A stretch of DNA of 64,000 nucleotides from Neorhodopirellula lusitana (GTDB lineage Bacteria; Planctomycetota; Planctomycetia; Pirellulales; Pirellulaceae). Below the pieces are notes generated by a model. The model worked only from the letters and a program-made list of their open reading frames with translations. It did not search any database and was not told the DNA's origin. The DNA lies in contig NZ_FXUG01000004.1 of NCBI RefSeq assembly GCF_900182915.1, positions 186,001 through 250,000 on the forward strand. Direction: 5' to 3'. Numbering within the stretch: position 1 is the first letter of the stretch; every line of letters begins with the position of its first letter. The position numbers were made by a program, and so were the translations under genes. This document shows positions 15,013 through 24,718 of this stretch, one piece after another.

Positions 15013-17712
15013 ATGAACACTGCCGAACACCAACGCCTGACCGAAGACGAAGCTCGCGAAGTCAACTGGAAGCGTTGGGGGCCGTATTTGTCGGAACGGC
15101 AATGGGGCACCGTCCGCGAAGACTACTCCGAAGGCGGTCATTCATGGAGCGATTTCCCGCACGAGCACGCTCGCAGCCGCGCCTATCGCTGGGGCGAAGA
15201 CGGCTTACTCGGGTTCACCGACCGCCAATGCCGCTTGTGCTTCTGCGTCGCCCTCTGGAACGGCAATGACACGATCCTAAAAGAACGCTTGTTCGGGCTA
15301 ACCGGCCCCGAAGGTAATCACGGCGAAGACGTTAAGGAGCTCTATTACTATAGCGATAGCACGCCAACGCACTCCTACGCCAAGGCGATGTACCGCTACC
15401 CGCACGCTCGTTACCCCTATCGCGAACTGGTCAAAACGAACTCGCAACGAGGACTTCATGATCGCGAATACGAACTGCTCGACACCGGCATCTTCGACGA
15501 GAACCGCTTCTTTGATGTAACGGCCAACTACATCAAGGCCGACGCAAACGATTTGCTAATCGAGATTGAAGTCACCAATCACGGACCGGACGCGAAAGAG
15601 ATCGCCGTGCTTCCGACACTCTGGTTTCGCAACACGTGGGTTTGGGGCTGCCGACACGAAGGCTGCACCGCCAAACCGCTGATCCAGAAAGTGGACGTTC
15701 CGTCATCACCGGACTCTCATGTTGTCCACACCCGGCACGACACACTGGAACCGTTCCGCTGTCAGTTTGAACAACAGCCCGGAAGCGAGTTGCTGTTCAC
15801 CGAGAACGAATCGAACATGCAAGAACTGTTCGGTGGCGAGAACTTTTCGCCGTACACCAAGGACGCATTTCATCGCTATGTGATCCAAAAGGAAACCGAC
15901 GCGGTCAATCCGAAGCAGCACGGCACGAAGGTGGCCGCGCTCTATCGCTGGAATCTACAACCGGGCGAGACCCGCAAGGTCCGCTTGCGGCTGACGGACA
16001 CTGAAACACTTGGTGACAGTCACCCGGATCTAGGTAGCGACTTCGACCGCGTCGCCAAATTGCGTGCTGAAGAAGCCGATCAGTTCTACGACACCGTGAT
16101 CCCGAAGAGTGCTTCGGACCAGCAACGCATGGTGTCGCGACAAGCGTACGCAGGATTGATGTGGACGAAACAATTCTATCATTACATCGTCGCCGACTGG
16201 CTTGACGGTGACGAAGACGTGATGACGCCACCAGACTCTCGACACGAAGGGCGTAACAAAGATTGGCGGCACCTCTACGCTCGCGACGTCTTGTCGATGC
16301 CCGACAAATGGGAATACCCCTGGTTCGCCGCTTGGGACCTAGCCTTCCACATGATCCCCGCGGCCCGGATCGATCCAGCCTTTGCGAAAAAGCAATTGAT
16401 GGTGCTGTTGCGTGAGTGGTACATGCACCCCAACGGACAACTTCCGGCGTACGAGTTTTACTTTGATGACGTCAATCCACCGGTTCACGCCTGGGCCTGC
16501 TTGCGTGTCTTCCAGATGGAAAAGGAAACCGGCAAGTGTGACTACAAGTTCTTAGCCCAAGCGTTCCAGCGGCTGCTATTGAACTTTACTTGGTGGGTCA
16601 ATCAAGTCGATGGAAACGGCGATAACGTCTTCGCCGGCGGGTTCCTGGGCTTGGACAACATCGGCGTATTCGATCGCAGCAAAGGGCTTCCCGACGGAGC
16701 CGAACTGGAACAGGCAGATGGCACCGCGTGGATGGCGTTCTACAGCGGCACGATGATGTCGATGGCGCTCGAACTGGCCCGTCACGATCGTTCGTATTCG
16801 GACATGGCTTCCAAGTTCCTGGATCACTTCATTCGAATCGTCGACGCCATGAATCATGGTGATAGCGGTGGGCTTTGGGACGAAGAAGATGGCTTCTACT
16901 TTGACCAATTAAAGATCGATGGCGAGAAGCATCCGATGAAGGTCAAGTCGCTGGTCGGGCTGCTGCCCTTGATCGCCGTCGAAATTCTGGACGAAGACCT
17001 CCTGGATGATTTGCCTGGGTTCCGCAATCGCCTGGACTGGTTCTTGAACAACCGCCACGACCTGGTCAAGAACATCACGTTTTGCAAGACGACCAGCCGC
17101 CACAAGCGGATGTTGATCTCGATTCCGTCCGAAGACCGACTGCGCCGCGTGCTGGCCGTGCTGCTAGACGAAAAAGAGTTTCTATCGGAATACGGAATTC
17201 GATCGCTATCAAAAGATCACGAAGCGAATCCCTATGAGATTTCCGTTCGAGGCGAAGACCACACCGTGGCCTATGTGCCCGGCGAGTCAGACAGTTTTAT
17301 GTTTGGCGGAAATAGCAACTGGCGTGGCCCGATCTGGTTCCCGACTAGCTACCTGTTGATCGAAGCGGTTCAGCGGTACCACGAATTTTACGGTGACGAA
17401 TTCCAAATCGAATGCCCGACCGGCTCAGGCAACATGATGAACTTGCGTGAAGTCGCCGACGAACTGAACCGACGGCTATCGAACATTTTCCTGTTCACCG
17501 CAAAAGATGGCTCGCGTCCATGCCTTCGCGGTAGCGGGATGAACAGCGACGACGCGTTGTGGCAAGACCACGTGCTGTTCTACGAGTACTTTAACGGTGA
17601 CACGGGTGAAGGACTGGGCGCGAGTCACCAAACCGGTTGGACGGCGTTGATCGCAACCTGCATTGAACAATTGCATGGCAAGATCACCGAAGGCGGTATC
17701 GACCCAGAGTAG
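15013..17712 (+). CDS. Glycoside hydrolase related to family GH63 (glucosidase)
   Basis: This is an 899-residue protein without signal peptide, so probably cytoplasmic. The N-terminal half is beta-rich (YSEGGHSWSDFPHEHARSRA, RLCFCVALWNG, LPTLWFRNTWVWG). The C-terminal half resembles an (alpha/alpha)6 barrel with PWFAAWDLAFHM, NGQLPAYEF, FGGNSNWRGPIWFPTSYL and ASHQTGWTALIA. These match the bacterial GH63-like glucosidases, which cleave alpha-glucosides or mannosylglucosylglycerate-type solutes; the substrate here is not determinable. Rhodopirellula species are reported to use mannosylglucosylglycerate, so a solute-turnover role is possible but speculative. It is monocistronic and convergent with the thioesterase gene 21 bases beyond. 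Confidence 0.82.
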   Translation: MNTAEHQRLTEDEAREVNWKRWGPYLSERQWGTVREDYSEGGHSWSDFPHEHARSRAYRWGEDGLLGFTDRQCRLCFCVALWNGNDTILKERLFGLTGPEGNHGEDVKELYYYSDSTPTHSYAKAMYRYPHARYPYRELVKTNSQRGLHDREYELLDTGIFDENRFFDVTANYIKADANDLLIEIEVTNHGPDAKEIAVLPTLWFRNTWVWGCRHEGCTAKPLIQKVDVPSSPDSHVVHTRHDTLEPFRCQFEQQPGSELLFTENESNMQELFGGENFSPYTKDAFHRYVIQKETDAVNPKQHGTKVAALYRWNLQPGETRKVRLRLTDTETLGDSHPDLGSDFDRVAKLRAEEADQFYDTVIPKSASDQQRMVSRQAYAGLMWTKQFYHYIVADWLDGDEDVMTPPDSRHEGRNKDWRHLYARDVLSMPDKWEYPWFAAWDLAFHMIPAARIDPAFAKKQLMVLLREWYMHPNGQLPAYEFYFDDVNPPVHAWACLRVFQMEKETGKCDYKFLAQAFQRLLLNFTWWVNQVDGNGDNVFAGGFLGLDNIGVFDRSKGLPDGAELEQADGTAWMAFYSGTMMSMALELARHDRSYSDMASKFLDHFIRIVDAMNHGDSGGLWDEEDGFYFDQLKIDGEKHPMKVKSLVGLLPLIAVEILDEDLLDDLPGFRNRLDWFLNNRHDLVKNITFCKTTSRHKRMLISIPSEDRLRRVLAVLLDEKEFLSEYGIRSLSKDHEANPYEISVRGEDHTVAYVPGESDSFMFGGNSNWRGPIWFPTSYLLIEAVQRYHEFYGDEFQIECPTGSGNMMNLREVADELNRRLSNIFLFTAKDGSRPCLRGSGMNSDDALWQDHVLFYEYFNGDTGEGLGASHQTGWTALIATCIEQLHGKITEGGIDPE

Positions 17713-17733
17713 TTCCATCGCCAAGCTAAAAGT

Positions 17734-18504
17734 CTAGATCGCTGCGGCAATCCCAAGTGTCCTTTGGATGTCGGCCAGCGGAAAGAAATGATCTCCTTCA
17801 ATCGACCGCAGCTCAAATGGTCCGGTCGTCTTCTCGTTCCAGCCTTGCATCCGCTCCGGCGTGGTCGCGCTGTCGGCAGTCCCGGCCAACGCCAAGATCG
17901 GAACGTCCAACGTTACCTCGCCGTCGTCTTGATACGATTCCAACATTTGCATGTCATGCCGGACGGTTGGCAAGAACAGCTGCATCGCTTCCGCATTTTC
18001 TCGCAACGCTTTCGGCACGCCACCGTATCGCTTGTCCAACTGTTCCGCAAACTCGCGGTTTGCCAGATGGACGATCGAGTCAAGGTGGCCCAGTTGATTC
18101 GGAGCGGACATAGCCATCACCAAGATGCCCGCCACTTTTCGTTTGAATTGAGACGCTAACTTTCGTGCGACCAGGTACGCCAGTAAGGCACCGTAGCTGT
18201 GCCCGGCCAAGACCGGAGTCCCAGCGGCCTCCGGCAACGATTGTGCCAGCGAATTGACCAAAGAGTCCAGCGTGTCTGGACGCGGGTCCGCATAACGGCC
18301 TTCTCGGCCGGGTAGTGTGGCCGCCCACAGGTTGACCGCAGGCGGAAATCGGTGACTCGCCCGGATCAACGGGGCCGCTCCACCACCAGCATGCGGGAAC
18401 CACACCACATTGCGACGCCCAGGCTGAAACTCCCCAATGGCTCGGAACCAGACTTCTGGATCGGTCCCGGGAACGGTGGATGCTGTTTTGGGGGGCGTTG
18501 TCAT
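17734..18504 (-). CDS. Type II thioesterase (alpha/beta hydrolase)
   Basis: This 256-residue protein belongs to the external thioesterases that remove stalled or wrong acyl groups from carrier domains of PKS and NRPS systems. It opens with WFPHAGGGA near residue 35, has the nucleophile in GHSYG (Ser103), a probable Asp211 in LAGTADSAT and His239 in GDHFF, so the triad appears complete. It is divergent from a fatty acyl-AMP ligase fused to a carrier domain, its likely partner. No PKS or NRPS gene is present in the window. Confidence 0.88.
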   Translation of the reverse strand: MTTPPKTASTVPGTDPEVWFRAIGEFQPGRRNVVWFPHAGGGAAPLIRASHRFPPAVNLWAATLPGREGRYADPRPDTLDSLVNSLAQSLPEAAGTPVLAGHSYGALLAYLVARKLASQFKRKVAGILVMAMSAPNQLGHLDSIVHLANREFAEQLDKRYGGVPKALRENAEAMQLFLPTVRHDMQMLESYQDDGEVTLDVPILALAGTADSATTPERMQGWNEKTTGPFELRSIEGDHFFPLADIQRTLGIAAAI

Positions 18505-18849
18505 TCGCTAAATCTGCACTCAAAAGAAAAGCACTGCGGAATTCCCCATGATTATTGATCGGAATTACGATGCAGGGGCGATATCACACTTTTTTGGACT
18601 AACCTTCTCTGAAACGCCCGAACGAGCGTCTCAACCAGCTTAAAGGGACATCACAACCGCCAGACTTGGCCATGATGCGGTCGTTCACCTTTTCAGCCAA
18701 CTGGGTGGGTCCTATGCTATGAATGACGGAATAGACGAGTTGCCGAGTCAGTGAATCGCATCGATTTTCAGCTCGAGCTTGCTAGCCTGGATGGCACAAG
18801 ACTGTTTTACCTGTTGCCACAGCCCTGACTTGCATCTCCGAACTCGCAT
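18505..18849. other. Intergenic region between divergent thioesterase and FAAL-ACP genes
   Basis: These 345 bases must hold the promoters of both genes. I see no ribosome-proximal structure, clear repeat or confident promoter boxes. Confidence 0.5.
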
Positions 18850-21096
18850 ATGCTTCGCAAATCCGACCAAGCTGAACCCTCTACATGCAAGTGGATTTCG
18901 CTGGCCCATGTGCTTCATGAGCGTGCGTCGGTACACCCCGACCGCCCGGCTTTAACGTTCCTCAGCGATGGCGGCAACGAAGAAACGCTGACCTACGCCG
19001 GACTGAACAACCGTGTCACGGAACTGGCCGCGCGACTGAACAACAACCCAACCTTGGACATCCAGCCCGGTGACCGAGCGCTGCTGTTGTTCCCACCTGG
19101 ACTTGAGTTCATGGTGGCGTTCTTGGCGTGCCAATACATCCGCGTCGTTCCGGTCCCCACATGCTTCCCAAAACCAGGGCGGGCGATGCCGCGGTTGGAC
19201 TCCGCCGCGACCGACTGCCGCCCCAAACTACTATTGGCTGACGCCGAGACACTCGATGGAATCGACCTAAAACGGTTGAACAACGATGTTGCCGCGGCCA
19301 CCTTCGTAGCAACGGATGCGACACGCCCCGACACGCATCGACGCAACGTGGAAGGCACACACTCCCATGACTGGACGGAAGATCCGTCGGACAGCCTTCA
19401 GTGGAATCGCCTGCTCGATGAAATTGAGCCCGAAGATCTTGGGTTACTGCAATACACCAGCGGCTCGACCAGCCAACCCAAAGGCGTGATGGTTTCACAC
19501 GCCAACCTGATCTCCAATCTCGAAGCGATTCGAATGGCGTTCGGGCTGGAGTGGACCGAAGACAGTGGCGATCAATATTCTCGCGGCGTGTTCTGGTTGC
19601 CTCCCTTTCACGACATGGGACTGATCGGCGGCATCTTGGAAGCGGTTTACATCGGCGGGCACACCGTACTGATGTCGCCTCGCTCGTTTTTGTCCCGCCC
19701 CCTGCGCTGGCTCGAAACGATCTCCAAAATGAATGCATCGATCAGCGGTGCACCTAACTTTGCCTATCAACTTTGCGTCGACCGAATTGAGTCCGACCAA
19801 GTTGCCTCGCTCGACCTGAGCAAATGGAATGTTGCCTTTTGTGGTGCCGAGCCAATTTCAGCTGAAACGCTTAAACGGTTTTCACAACACTTTGCTGCGT
19901 CTGGTTTCACCGAAGGTTCATTCACGCCTTGTTATGGGTTAGCGGAATCCACCTTGCTGGCAGCCAGTGGCCATGGCACATCGGAGTTACCAGTCCTGCG
20001 GGTTGACCGAGACGATTTGTTGATGGGCACGGTGACGCCGCTGGACGCAGACTCAAAGTCACCAGCTCGCCAAATCGTTGCTTGTGGCCAGCCCGGCTAC
20101 GACATGACCATCGAGATTGTTGATCCAACGGAACGGAACCGCCTATCATCGCTTCAAGTCGGTGAGATCTGGCTCCAAGGCACCTCCGTCGCTGGCGGCT
20201 ATTATCAACGCCCCGAAGTCAACGCAGAACAATTCCAAGCCAAGATCGCAGGCGAAGAATCACGAGGTGAGTTCCTACGTACGGGAGACCTGGGCTTCGT
20301 GCACGACGGCCAGCTCTACGTGACCGGCCGCTGTAAAGATGTGATCATCCTGCGAGGCCGCAATCACTACCCACAAGACATCGAAGCCACCGTCGCAAGC
20401 GTTCTGGACGAAAACTATTTTCAGTCCGTCGCCCTTGCAATGCCCGGGCCTCACGGCGACACGCTAGCACTGGTCATCGAGGTCATCCGGCACATGGACG
20501 CCGAAGCGATGCCCGAAGCAGTCCGCCACATCCGGCGGCAATTGATTGAAGAACACGAAGTCGACGCCCGCCAAGTTATCCTGACCCGACCGGGCGCCAT
20601 TCCACTAACAACCAGCGGCAAAGTCCAGCGACAAGCGTGTCGCCAACTGGTTGAGTCGAAGGAAATCTTCGTGCGATACCAATGGAGTCGATCGATGGCG
20701 ATCGACGACGATACTGTCGCCGCTTTACCGCTGTTGCCTCAACGCGAAGACGGCCAGACCATCGACGACGCAGCCGCCCAGATCGAAGCGTGGCTGTTGG
20801 CTTGGCTGGTCGCACGTGGTCGTGTCGACGAAAACGAAGTCGCCAACGAAACTCCGTTCGCCGACTACGGCCTCGATTCACTTGCCGCCGTTGAACTCAG
20901 CAGCGAACTGGAAGACTGGCTCGGCATTGAACTGACCCCAGTCCTGGCGTGGAACTATCCCACCCCAGCAAGACTGGCGATTTTCTTGGCCGAAGAACTG
21001 GTCGGCAAGCCAGACGAAGCCGAAGAATCTGAGCTCGACGAGGAAGACGATTTCGAAAAGCTATTAGCTGAAATCGAAAACATGCCGGATGAATAA
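18850..21096 (+). CDS. Fatty acyl-AMP ligase fused to an acyl carrier domain (FAAL-ACP)
   Basis: This is a 748-residue protein. Residues about 20-600 form an adenylate-forming domain with YTSGSTSQPKG at 202-212, the FAAL hallmark LPPFHDMGLIGGILEAVYIG at 250-269, CYGLAEST, and a C-terminal RTGDLGFVHDGQLYVTGRCKD followed by GRNHYPQDIE. Residues about 650-725 form a carrier domain with the phosphopantetheine site YGLDSLAAVEL (Ser677). FAALs activate free fatty acids as acyl-adenylates and pass them to a carrier protein, here in cis, to start lipid-tailed polyketides, lipopeptides or alkenes. The tail (residues 730-748) is strongly acidic. There is no downstream synthase; the following gene is on the other strand. 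Confidence 0.92.
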   Translation: MLRKSDQAEPSTCKWISLAHVLHERASVHPDRPALTFLSDGGNEETLTYAGLNNRVTELAARLNNNPTLDIQPGDRALLLFPPGLEFMVAFLACQYIRVVPVPTCFPKPGRAMPRLDSAATDCRPKLLLADAETLDGIDLKRLNNDVAAATFVATDATRPDTHRRNVEGTHSHDWTEDPSDSLQWNRLLDEIEPEDLGLLQYTSGSTSQPKGVMVSHANLISNLEAIRMAFGLEWTEDSGDQYSRGVFWLPPFHDMGLIGGILEAVYIGGHTVLMSPRSFLSRPLRWLETISKMNASISGAPNFAYQLCVDRIESDQVASLDLSKWNVAFCGAEPISAETLKRFSQHFAASGFTEGSFTPCYGLAESTLLAASGHGTSELPVLRVDRDDLLMGTVTPLDADSKSPARQIVACGQPGYDMTIEIVDPTERNRLSSLQVGEIWLQGTSVAGGYYQRPEVNAEQFQAKIAGEESRGEFLRTGDLGFVHDGQLYVTGRCKDVIILRGRNHYPQDIEATVASVLDENYFQSVALAMPGPHGDTLALVIEVIRHMDAEAMPEAVRHIRRQLIEEHEVDARQVILTRPGAIPLTTSGKVQRQACRQLVESKEIFVRYQWSRSMAIDDDTVAALPLLPQREDGQTIDDAAAQIEAWLLAWLVARGRVDENEVANETPFADYGLDSLAAVELSSELEDWLGIELTPVLAWNYPTPARLAIFLAEELVGKPDEAEESELDEEDDFEKLLAEIENMPDE

Positions 21097-21190
21097 GGAA
21101 GGGACGTAACCGCGAACCGGCTCGCCCTTCACCAACAAACGCACGCTTGACTCCATCCAAGACTGACGTCAACGAGGGCCACGGGTCAGC

Positions 21191-21604
21191 CTAGCTTGCC
21201 GCAATTCGCTTGCGATACAACACCAAGTTCAACACGACGGCGATCGCCAGAACAGCGCCCAACCAGCCGTGCAGATCGATCATCTCCCGCTGCGTTCCGG
21301 TGCCCGCGATCGGCAACATGCAAATGAACATGCTTCCGATGGTCAAGAAGCCAAAAACGACCATGGTCCAAAACGCGATCGGCTCCAGCGACGTACCGAT
21401 TTGATTTCGCAGCGACTCACCCCATCGTAAGACCGTGTACATCGGCAACAGGATCACGACCACACCGCTCGCCATCATGTGTACGATCAACCGATAGCCG
21501 CCGAGATGCCCACCAAACCAAGTGGGAAGCGAAGTCACCACAGAAACAACCACCGCGATCATCAGCGTTAAAAAGCAACCGAGTTGTAAGTAGTTTCGCA
21601 TCAT
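21191..21604 (-). CDS. Small four-helix membrane protein, possible b-type cytochrome
   Basis: This is a 137-residue protein with four hydrophobic helices at about 5-27, 36-58, 75-98 and 108-130. His42 (LIVHMMASG) in helix 2 and His112 (IDLHGWLGA) in helix 4 could ligate a heme, as in cytochrome b561-like proteins; His33 lies in a loop. Its start overlaps the stop of the multiheme cytochrome gene (ATGA), so the two are surely co-translated. The likely role is passing electrons between the membrane quinone pool and the heme-rich partner. Heme binding is inferred only. Confidence 0.72.
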   Translation of the reverse strand: MMRNYLQLGCFLTLMIAVVVSVVTSLPTWFGGHLGGYRLIVHMMASGVVVILLPMYTVLRWGESLRNQIGTSLEPIAFWTMVVFGFLTIGSMFICMLPIAGTGTQREMIDLHGWLGAVLAIAVVLNLVLYRKRIAAS

Positions 21605-23865
21605 CGGCTCCGGTCGTTATTGGTAGGTGCAGAACGTGTGACGAGCGAAAAGGTCTTCGTTGCGATTCCCACCAGAATCATGATCGCGAGTGCAAGCAAC
21701 GAAACCGTCGTCAGGATTTTAAACGTCGATCGGCCCGCGAACAGCTCGCTCCAAACCTGGCGGTCGAGATCATCGATTCCCTGAAGCGAGGCCATCGTCA
21801 CGGGCCCCGCAACAACGGGTGCCGGCCCCACCGGGGTGACTGTCGAGGCAAAAATCACACCATCATCGGAATGACATTCCAAACACCCCGTTGCCCCGAG
21901 CGACCAACCGGCTGGACGAACGTTGTGAGCCATCGGCCAGCGGACCATGTCGATTTTGTCTGAATTGGAAACCGTGATCTCCTTCAGCTGATCTTCTGTA
22001 TCGCTTTTCGCGAACACCTTCCCGGTCGATACATACACGGCCTGAGCAACGTCGAACTCCTTTTCAATTGCCGTCAAACCGGCGTAGACCTTTTCGTCAA
22101 AAAGTGTTTTCTTCTTCTCGTCTTCGAGCGTTGGCTTGGTGATTTCAGCCATGAAACCTCGCCGCACTCGCAGCGCCCGTCGCGTCGCTGTGTAGACCTC
22201 CTCCGGCGGCAACGGCACCACTTCACCCTCTTGCATCTTGCCCCAAAACGCCGGCCACATTCCGCGGGCGACTGCGGTTCGGGAACGCGGTTGTTCATGC
22301 CCAGAAGCCTGATCGTCATCCGTTGCGGACTCTGCTTCGTCCGACATGGAAACATCCGACAGAGGCACAAACAACGGACCACGAATCGAAGGCAACTCTT
22401 CGCCGCTACGGTGGCCACTAGAGCCCAGCCCATGCGAGAGTGAAGTCATGATGCCTCCCGCCGTCGCACTGGGAATCGGACCACTGTGACAAGCGGTGCA
22501 GGCGAGTTTTTCAAAGTGAATTGGCGGCAACCCCTCGTGCCGAGGTAGTGGCGATCCCAGTCGCCCTGATCGGTTGGCGATTTCTTTCAACGCCACCGAA
22601 GCTTCCGCCGCGTCTTCATCCAAATAGAAGTCAGTCCCCAAATGGCAACCCGCACAACTCAGCGTCGTCATCGCCGGCCACGACGATCGCGTCTCGCCTT
22701 CGAACCCGCGGACGATCTGATGATCAATACCGTTGCGGTGGCAATCGGTGCACTGCATACCGGCTCGGATGTGAACGTCCTGATCGTGAATCCAACGCGA
22801 GTCCATTGTCATTGTCTCGCTGGGCGTCTCCATCGATTCAGGATCATCGCCTGATTCTGGCTGACTGGCTAAATCCGGCTGATTAATTGAAACCGTGCGT
22901 TGACTGTGGCATTGATAGCAAGCGTTGTTTTCGACCTTGCGAACCAAGTCCATGAACACCTTGCCATCCGCATTAAAGCGTGAGGGGTTGTAACTGACTT
23001 TAGGGAGTTTCGCTTGCACCCGTTCGTCTTCAGGATCACTGCCCTCCTTGATTCGCGCAACCGAACCGTCAAGATCGCCAAGACGCAGCGCCGCGGTCGG
23101 AGCCCACGCAAAGTTCTCGTCTTCGATCGTGTCCCGGCGAAGCTCAAAGTCGTAGGCCCCCGACACCGCATGGCACACCATGCAATCCACGTCCAGATCA
23201 CCGGTCAATTGCCAGCGACTGGACTGCAACCGAGATGCTGACTCGCCGGCCTTAGCATCGGCTTGTTCGGCATCATTCAAATCCACATCGGGGAACGCAA
23301 GCGAACGCGCGTCTTCCATCCCTGTCGAACCGCCCGGCGTCCGCGCGCCGAAATGGCGAGTCATCGCGAATGGATCGATGCCGATTTCCGATGGATGAAA
23401 CAGGTCGGGCCAATCGCGATAGCTTAGCGGCAACTGAGTCCCAGTCCGCTCGTCGGTCCAGATCCAAGGCTCGCCCTGTCGACCATCGTGAACTGGTGAA
23501 GCTGCTTCCGAATCAGCCGCCGCGTCATCATTGGGTTCGGATTGCGGCAAACCCAACGCGTGGCTACGAAACGCGTTGAAGTGCCAACCGTGCGAAATGG
23601 TTTCGTAGTCATGGCAACGTCCGCACGTTTTCACGGGAGAATACGGCGTCGTGGAGTCTGCCGTGATCTTGCGGTTGTTCGCATCATAAAGATCGATGTA
23701 GTGCAAATATCGCTTGTCACTATCCGAGTGAGCGAACTGACGACCACCACCAGCAGCTTCCGCTTCGCCAGGCAACGCGGCCAACCCGAAGCACGCGATG
23801 ACCCAATAGGCACACACATACCACCTGAAAATCATCTTGCCGAACGCAAAACGTTGTTTCATCAC
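21601..23865 (-). CDS. Seven-heme c-type cytochrome, membrane anchored
   Basis: This is a 754-residue protein with a signal or anchor sequence at about 12-37 (WYVCAYWVIACFGLAALPG) and a C-terminal helix at about 716-736. There are seven CxxCH heme sites, starting at C81, C228, C316, C372, C404, C456 and C661. The part between the sixth and seventh sites is long and charged. C-terminal anchoring leaves the hemes periplasmic. It resembles multiheme cytochromes found next to small cytochromes b, but I cannot name a specific reductase or oxidase. No catalytic subunit is adjacent. The upstream gene is divergent. Confidence 0.85.
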   Translation of the reverse strand: MMKQRFAFGKMIFRWYVCAYWVIACFGLAALPGEAEAAGGGRQFAHSDSDKRYLHYIDLYDANNRKITADSTTPYSPVKTCGRCHDYETISHGWHFNAFRSHALGLPQSEPNDDAAADSEAASPVHDGRQGEPWIWTDERTGTQLPLSYRDWPDLFHPSEIGIDPFAMTRHFGARTPGGSTGMEDARSLAFPDVDLNDAEQADAKAGESASRLQSSRWQLTGDLDVDCMVCHAVSGAYDFELRRDTIEDENFAWAPTAALRLGDLDGSVARIKEGSDPEDERVQAKLPKVSYNPSRFNADGKVFMDLVRKVENNACYQCHSQRTVSINQPDLASQPESGDDPESMETPSETMTMDSRWIHDQDVHIRAGMQCTDCHRNGIDHQIVRGFEGETRSSWPAMTTLSCAGCHLGTDFYLDEDAAEASVALKEIANRSGRLGSPLPRHEGLPPIHFEKLACTACHSGPIPSATAGGIMTSLSHGLGSSGHRSGEELPSIRGPLFVPLSDVSMSDEAESATDDDQASGHEQPRSRTAVARGMWPAFWGKMQEGEVVPLPPEEVYTATRRALRVRRGFMAEITKPTLEDEKKKTLFDEKVYAGLTAIEKEFDVAQAVYVSTGKVFAKSDTEDQLKEITVSNSDKIDMVRWPMAHNVRPAGWSLGATGCLECHSDDGVIFASTVTPVGPAPVVAGPVTMASLQGIDDLDRQVWSELFAGRSTFKILTTVSLLALAIMILVGIATKTFSLVTRSAPTNNDRSR

Positions 23866-23959
23866 GAGCTAACCATCGAAAGAATCAAAAAGTAAATCCT
23901 GGGAATGCACTGCGTAGGATAAAGTGGCTGCGTCAAACGTGAAACAGTACACTGCTGAA

Positions 23960-24487
23960 ATGGATCAACCGCCCACTCTTTTTTCGTCCGCGACCGCGCA
24001 TGAACGATTTGTACCGTCGCGAATCGTTTCCGGTGGCCAAACCGGAGTGGACCGGGGAGCGTTAGATGCCGCGATCGCATTGGGCATCCCGCACGGCGGC
24101 TGGTGCCCGCTGGGGCGACTTGCCGAAGACGGCCCGGTACCGCCGCAATACCTGTTGGATGAACTGGATTCGGCTTACTACCCCGATCGCACCGCAAAGA
24201 ATGTCGTGGACTCCGACGCGACGCTGATTTTGTACCGAGGCACGCTTTCGGGCGGCACCGCGTTGACGCAGCGTATCTGCCGCCGGGAAGGGAAACCGTT
24301 CCTGAGCATGCGGATCGACAACCCCAAACCGGCTCGCGGCGGAGACACAGCGACCGCCCGAGACCAAATCCTGAACTGGTTGGCGGTCGTCCGCCCCGAG
24401 GCACTGAACGTGGCCGGCCCCCGAGAAACCAACGCGGTCGGTATCCAAGACGAAACCCGAGCGTTGATGATGTCCGTGCTGGGCTAG
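23960..24487 (+). CDS. SLOG-fold protein of the circularly permuted YpsA / 'molybdenum carrier' family
   Basis: This is a protein of about 175 residues. It has SRIVSGGQTGVDRGALDAAI near the N-terminus, a Rossmann-like nucleotide-binding signature of the SLOG superfamily. Further motifs are GGWCPLGRLAEDGP, DSDATLILYRGTLSGGTALT and a C-terminal LNVAGPRETNAVGIQDETRA. Related proteins were labelled putative molybdenum carriers, but the SLOG relationship points to binding of a nucleotide or a nucleotide-derived ligand. I use the ATG at 23960; an in-frame start at 23924 would add 12 residues. It is a single gene divergent from the cytochrome. Confidence 0.8.
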   Translation: MDQPPTLFSSATAHERFVPSRIVSGGQTGVDRGALDAAIALGIPHGGWCPLGRLAEDGPVPPQYLLDELDSAYYPDRTAKNVVDSDATLILYRGTLSGGTALTQRICRREGKPFLSMRIDNPKPARGGDTATARDQILNWLAVVRPEALNVAGPRETNAVGIQDETRALMMSVLG

Positions 24488-24524
24488 CTCAATTTGCGTT
24501 TCGCAATCGCGTCAACTTGACCGA

Positions 24525-24573
24525 GCCAGCTTCATCGCGCCAACTTCATCGAGCCAACTTCATCGAGCCAGCG
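24525..24573 (+). repeat. 14-bp tandem repeat
   Basis: The unit GCCAACTTCATCGA occurs in one variant copy (24525-24538), two copies (24539-24552, 24553-24566) and a partial copy. It lies just downstream of the SLOG-protein gene. Confidence 0.75.
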
Positions 24574-24718
24574 TTTTAGCTAAATCGCATCTTTGTTTTT
24601 GCCTAAACCGTCTGCCAAAGACGTAAACTCCCTGCCTGCCACCGAGAAAAAGCTGTCTGCGACCTGAAAACACAGTCAGACCTTTCCGGAAACCACCCAG
24701 CGAGGTTATCTTGGCGGG

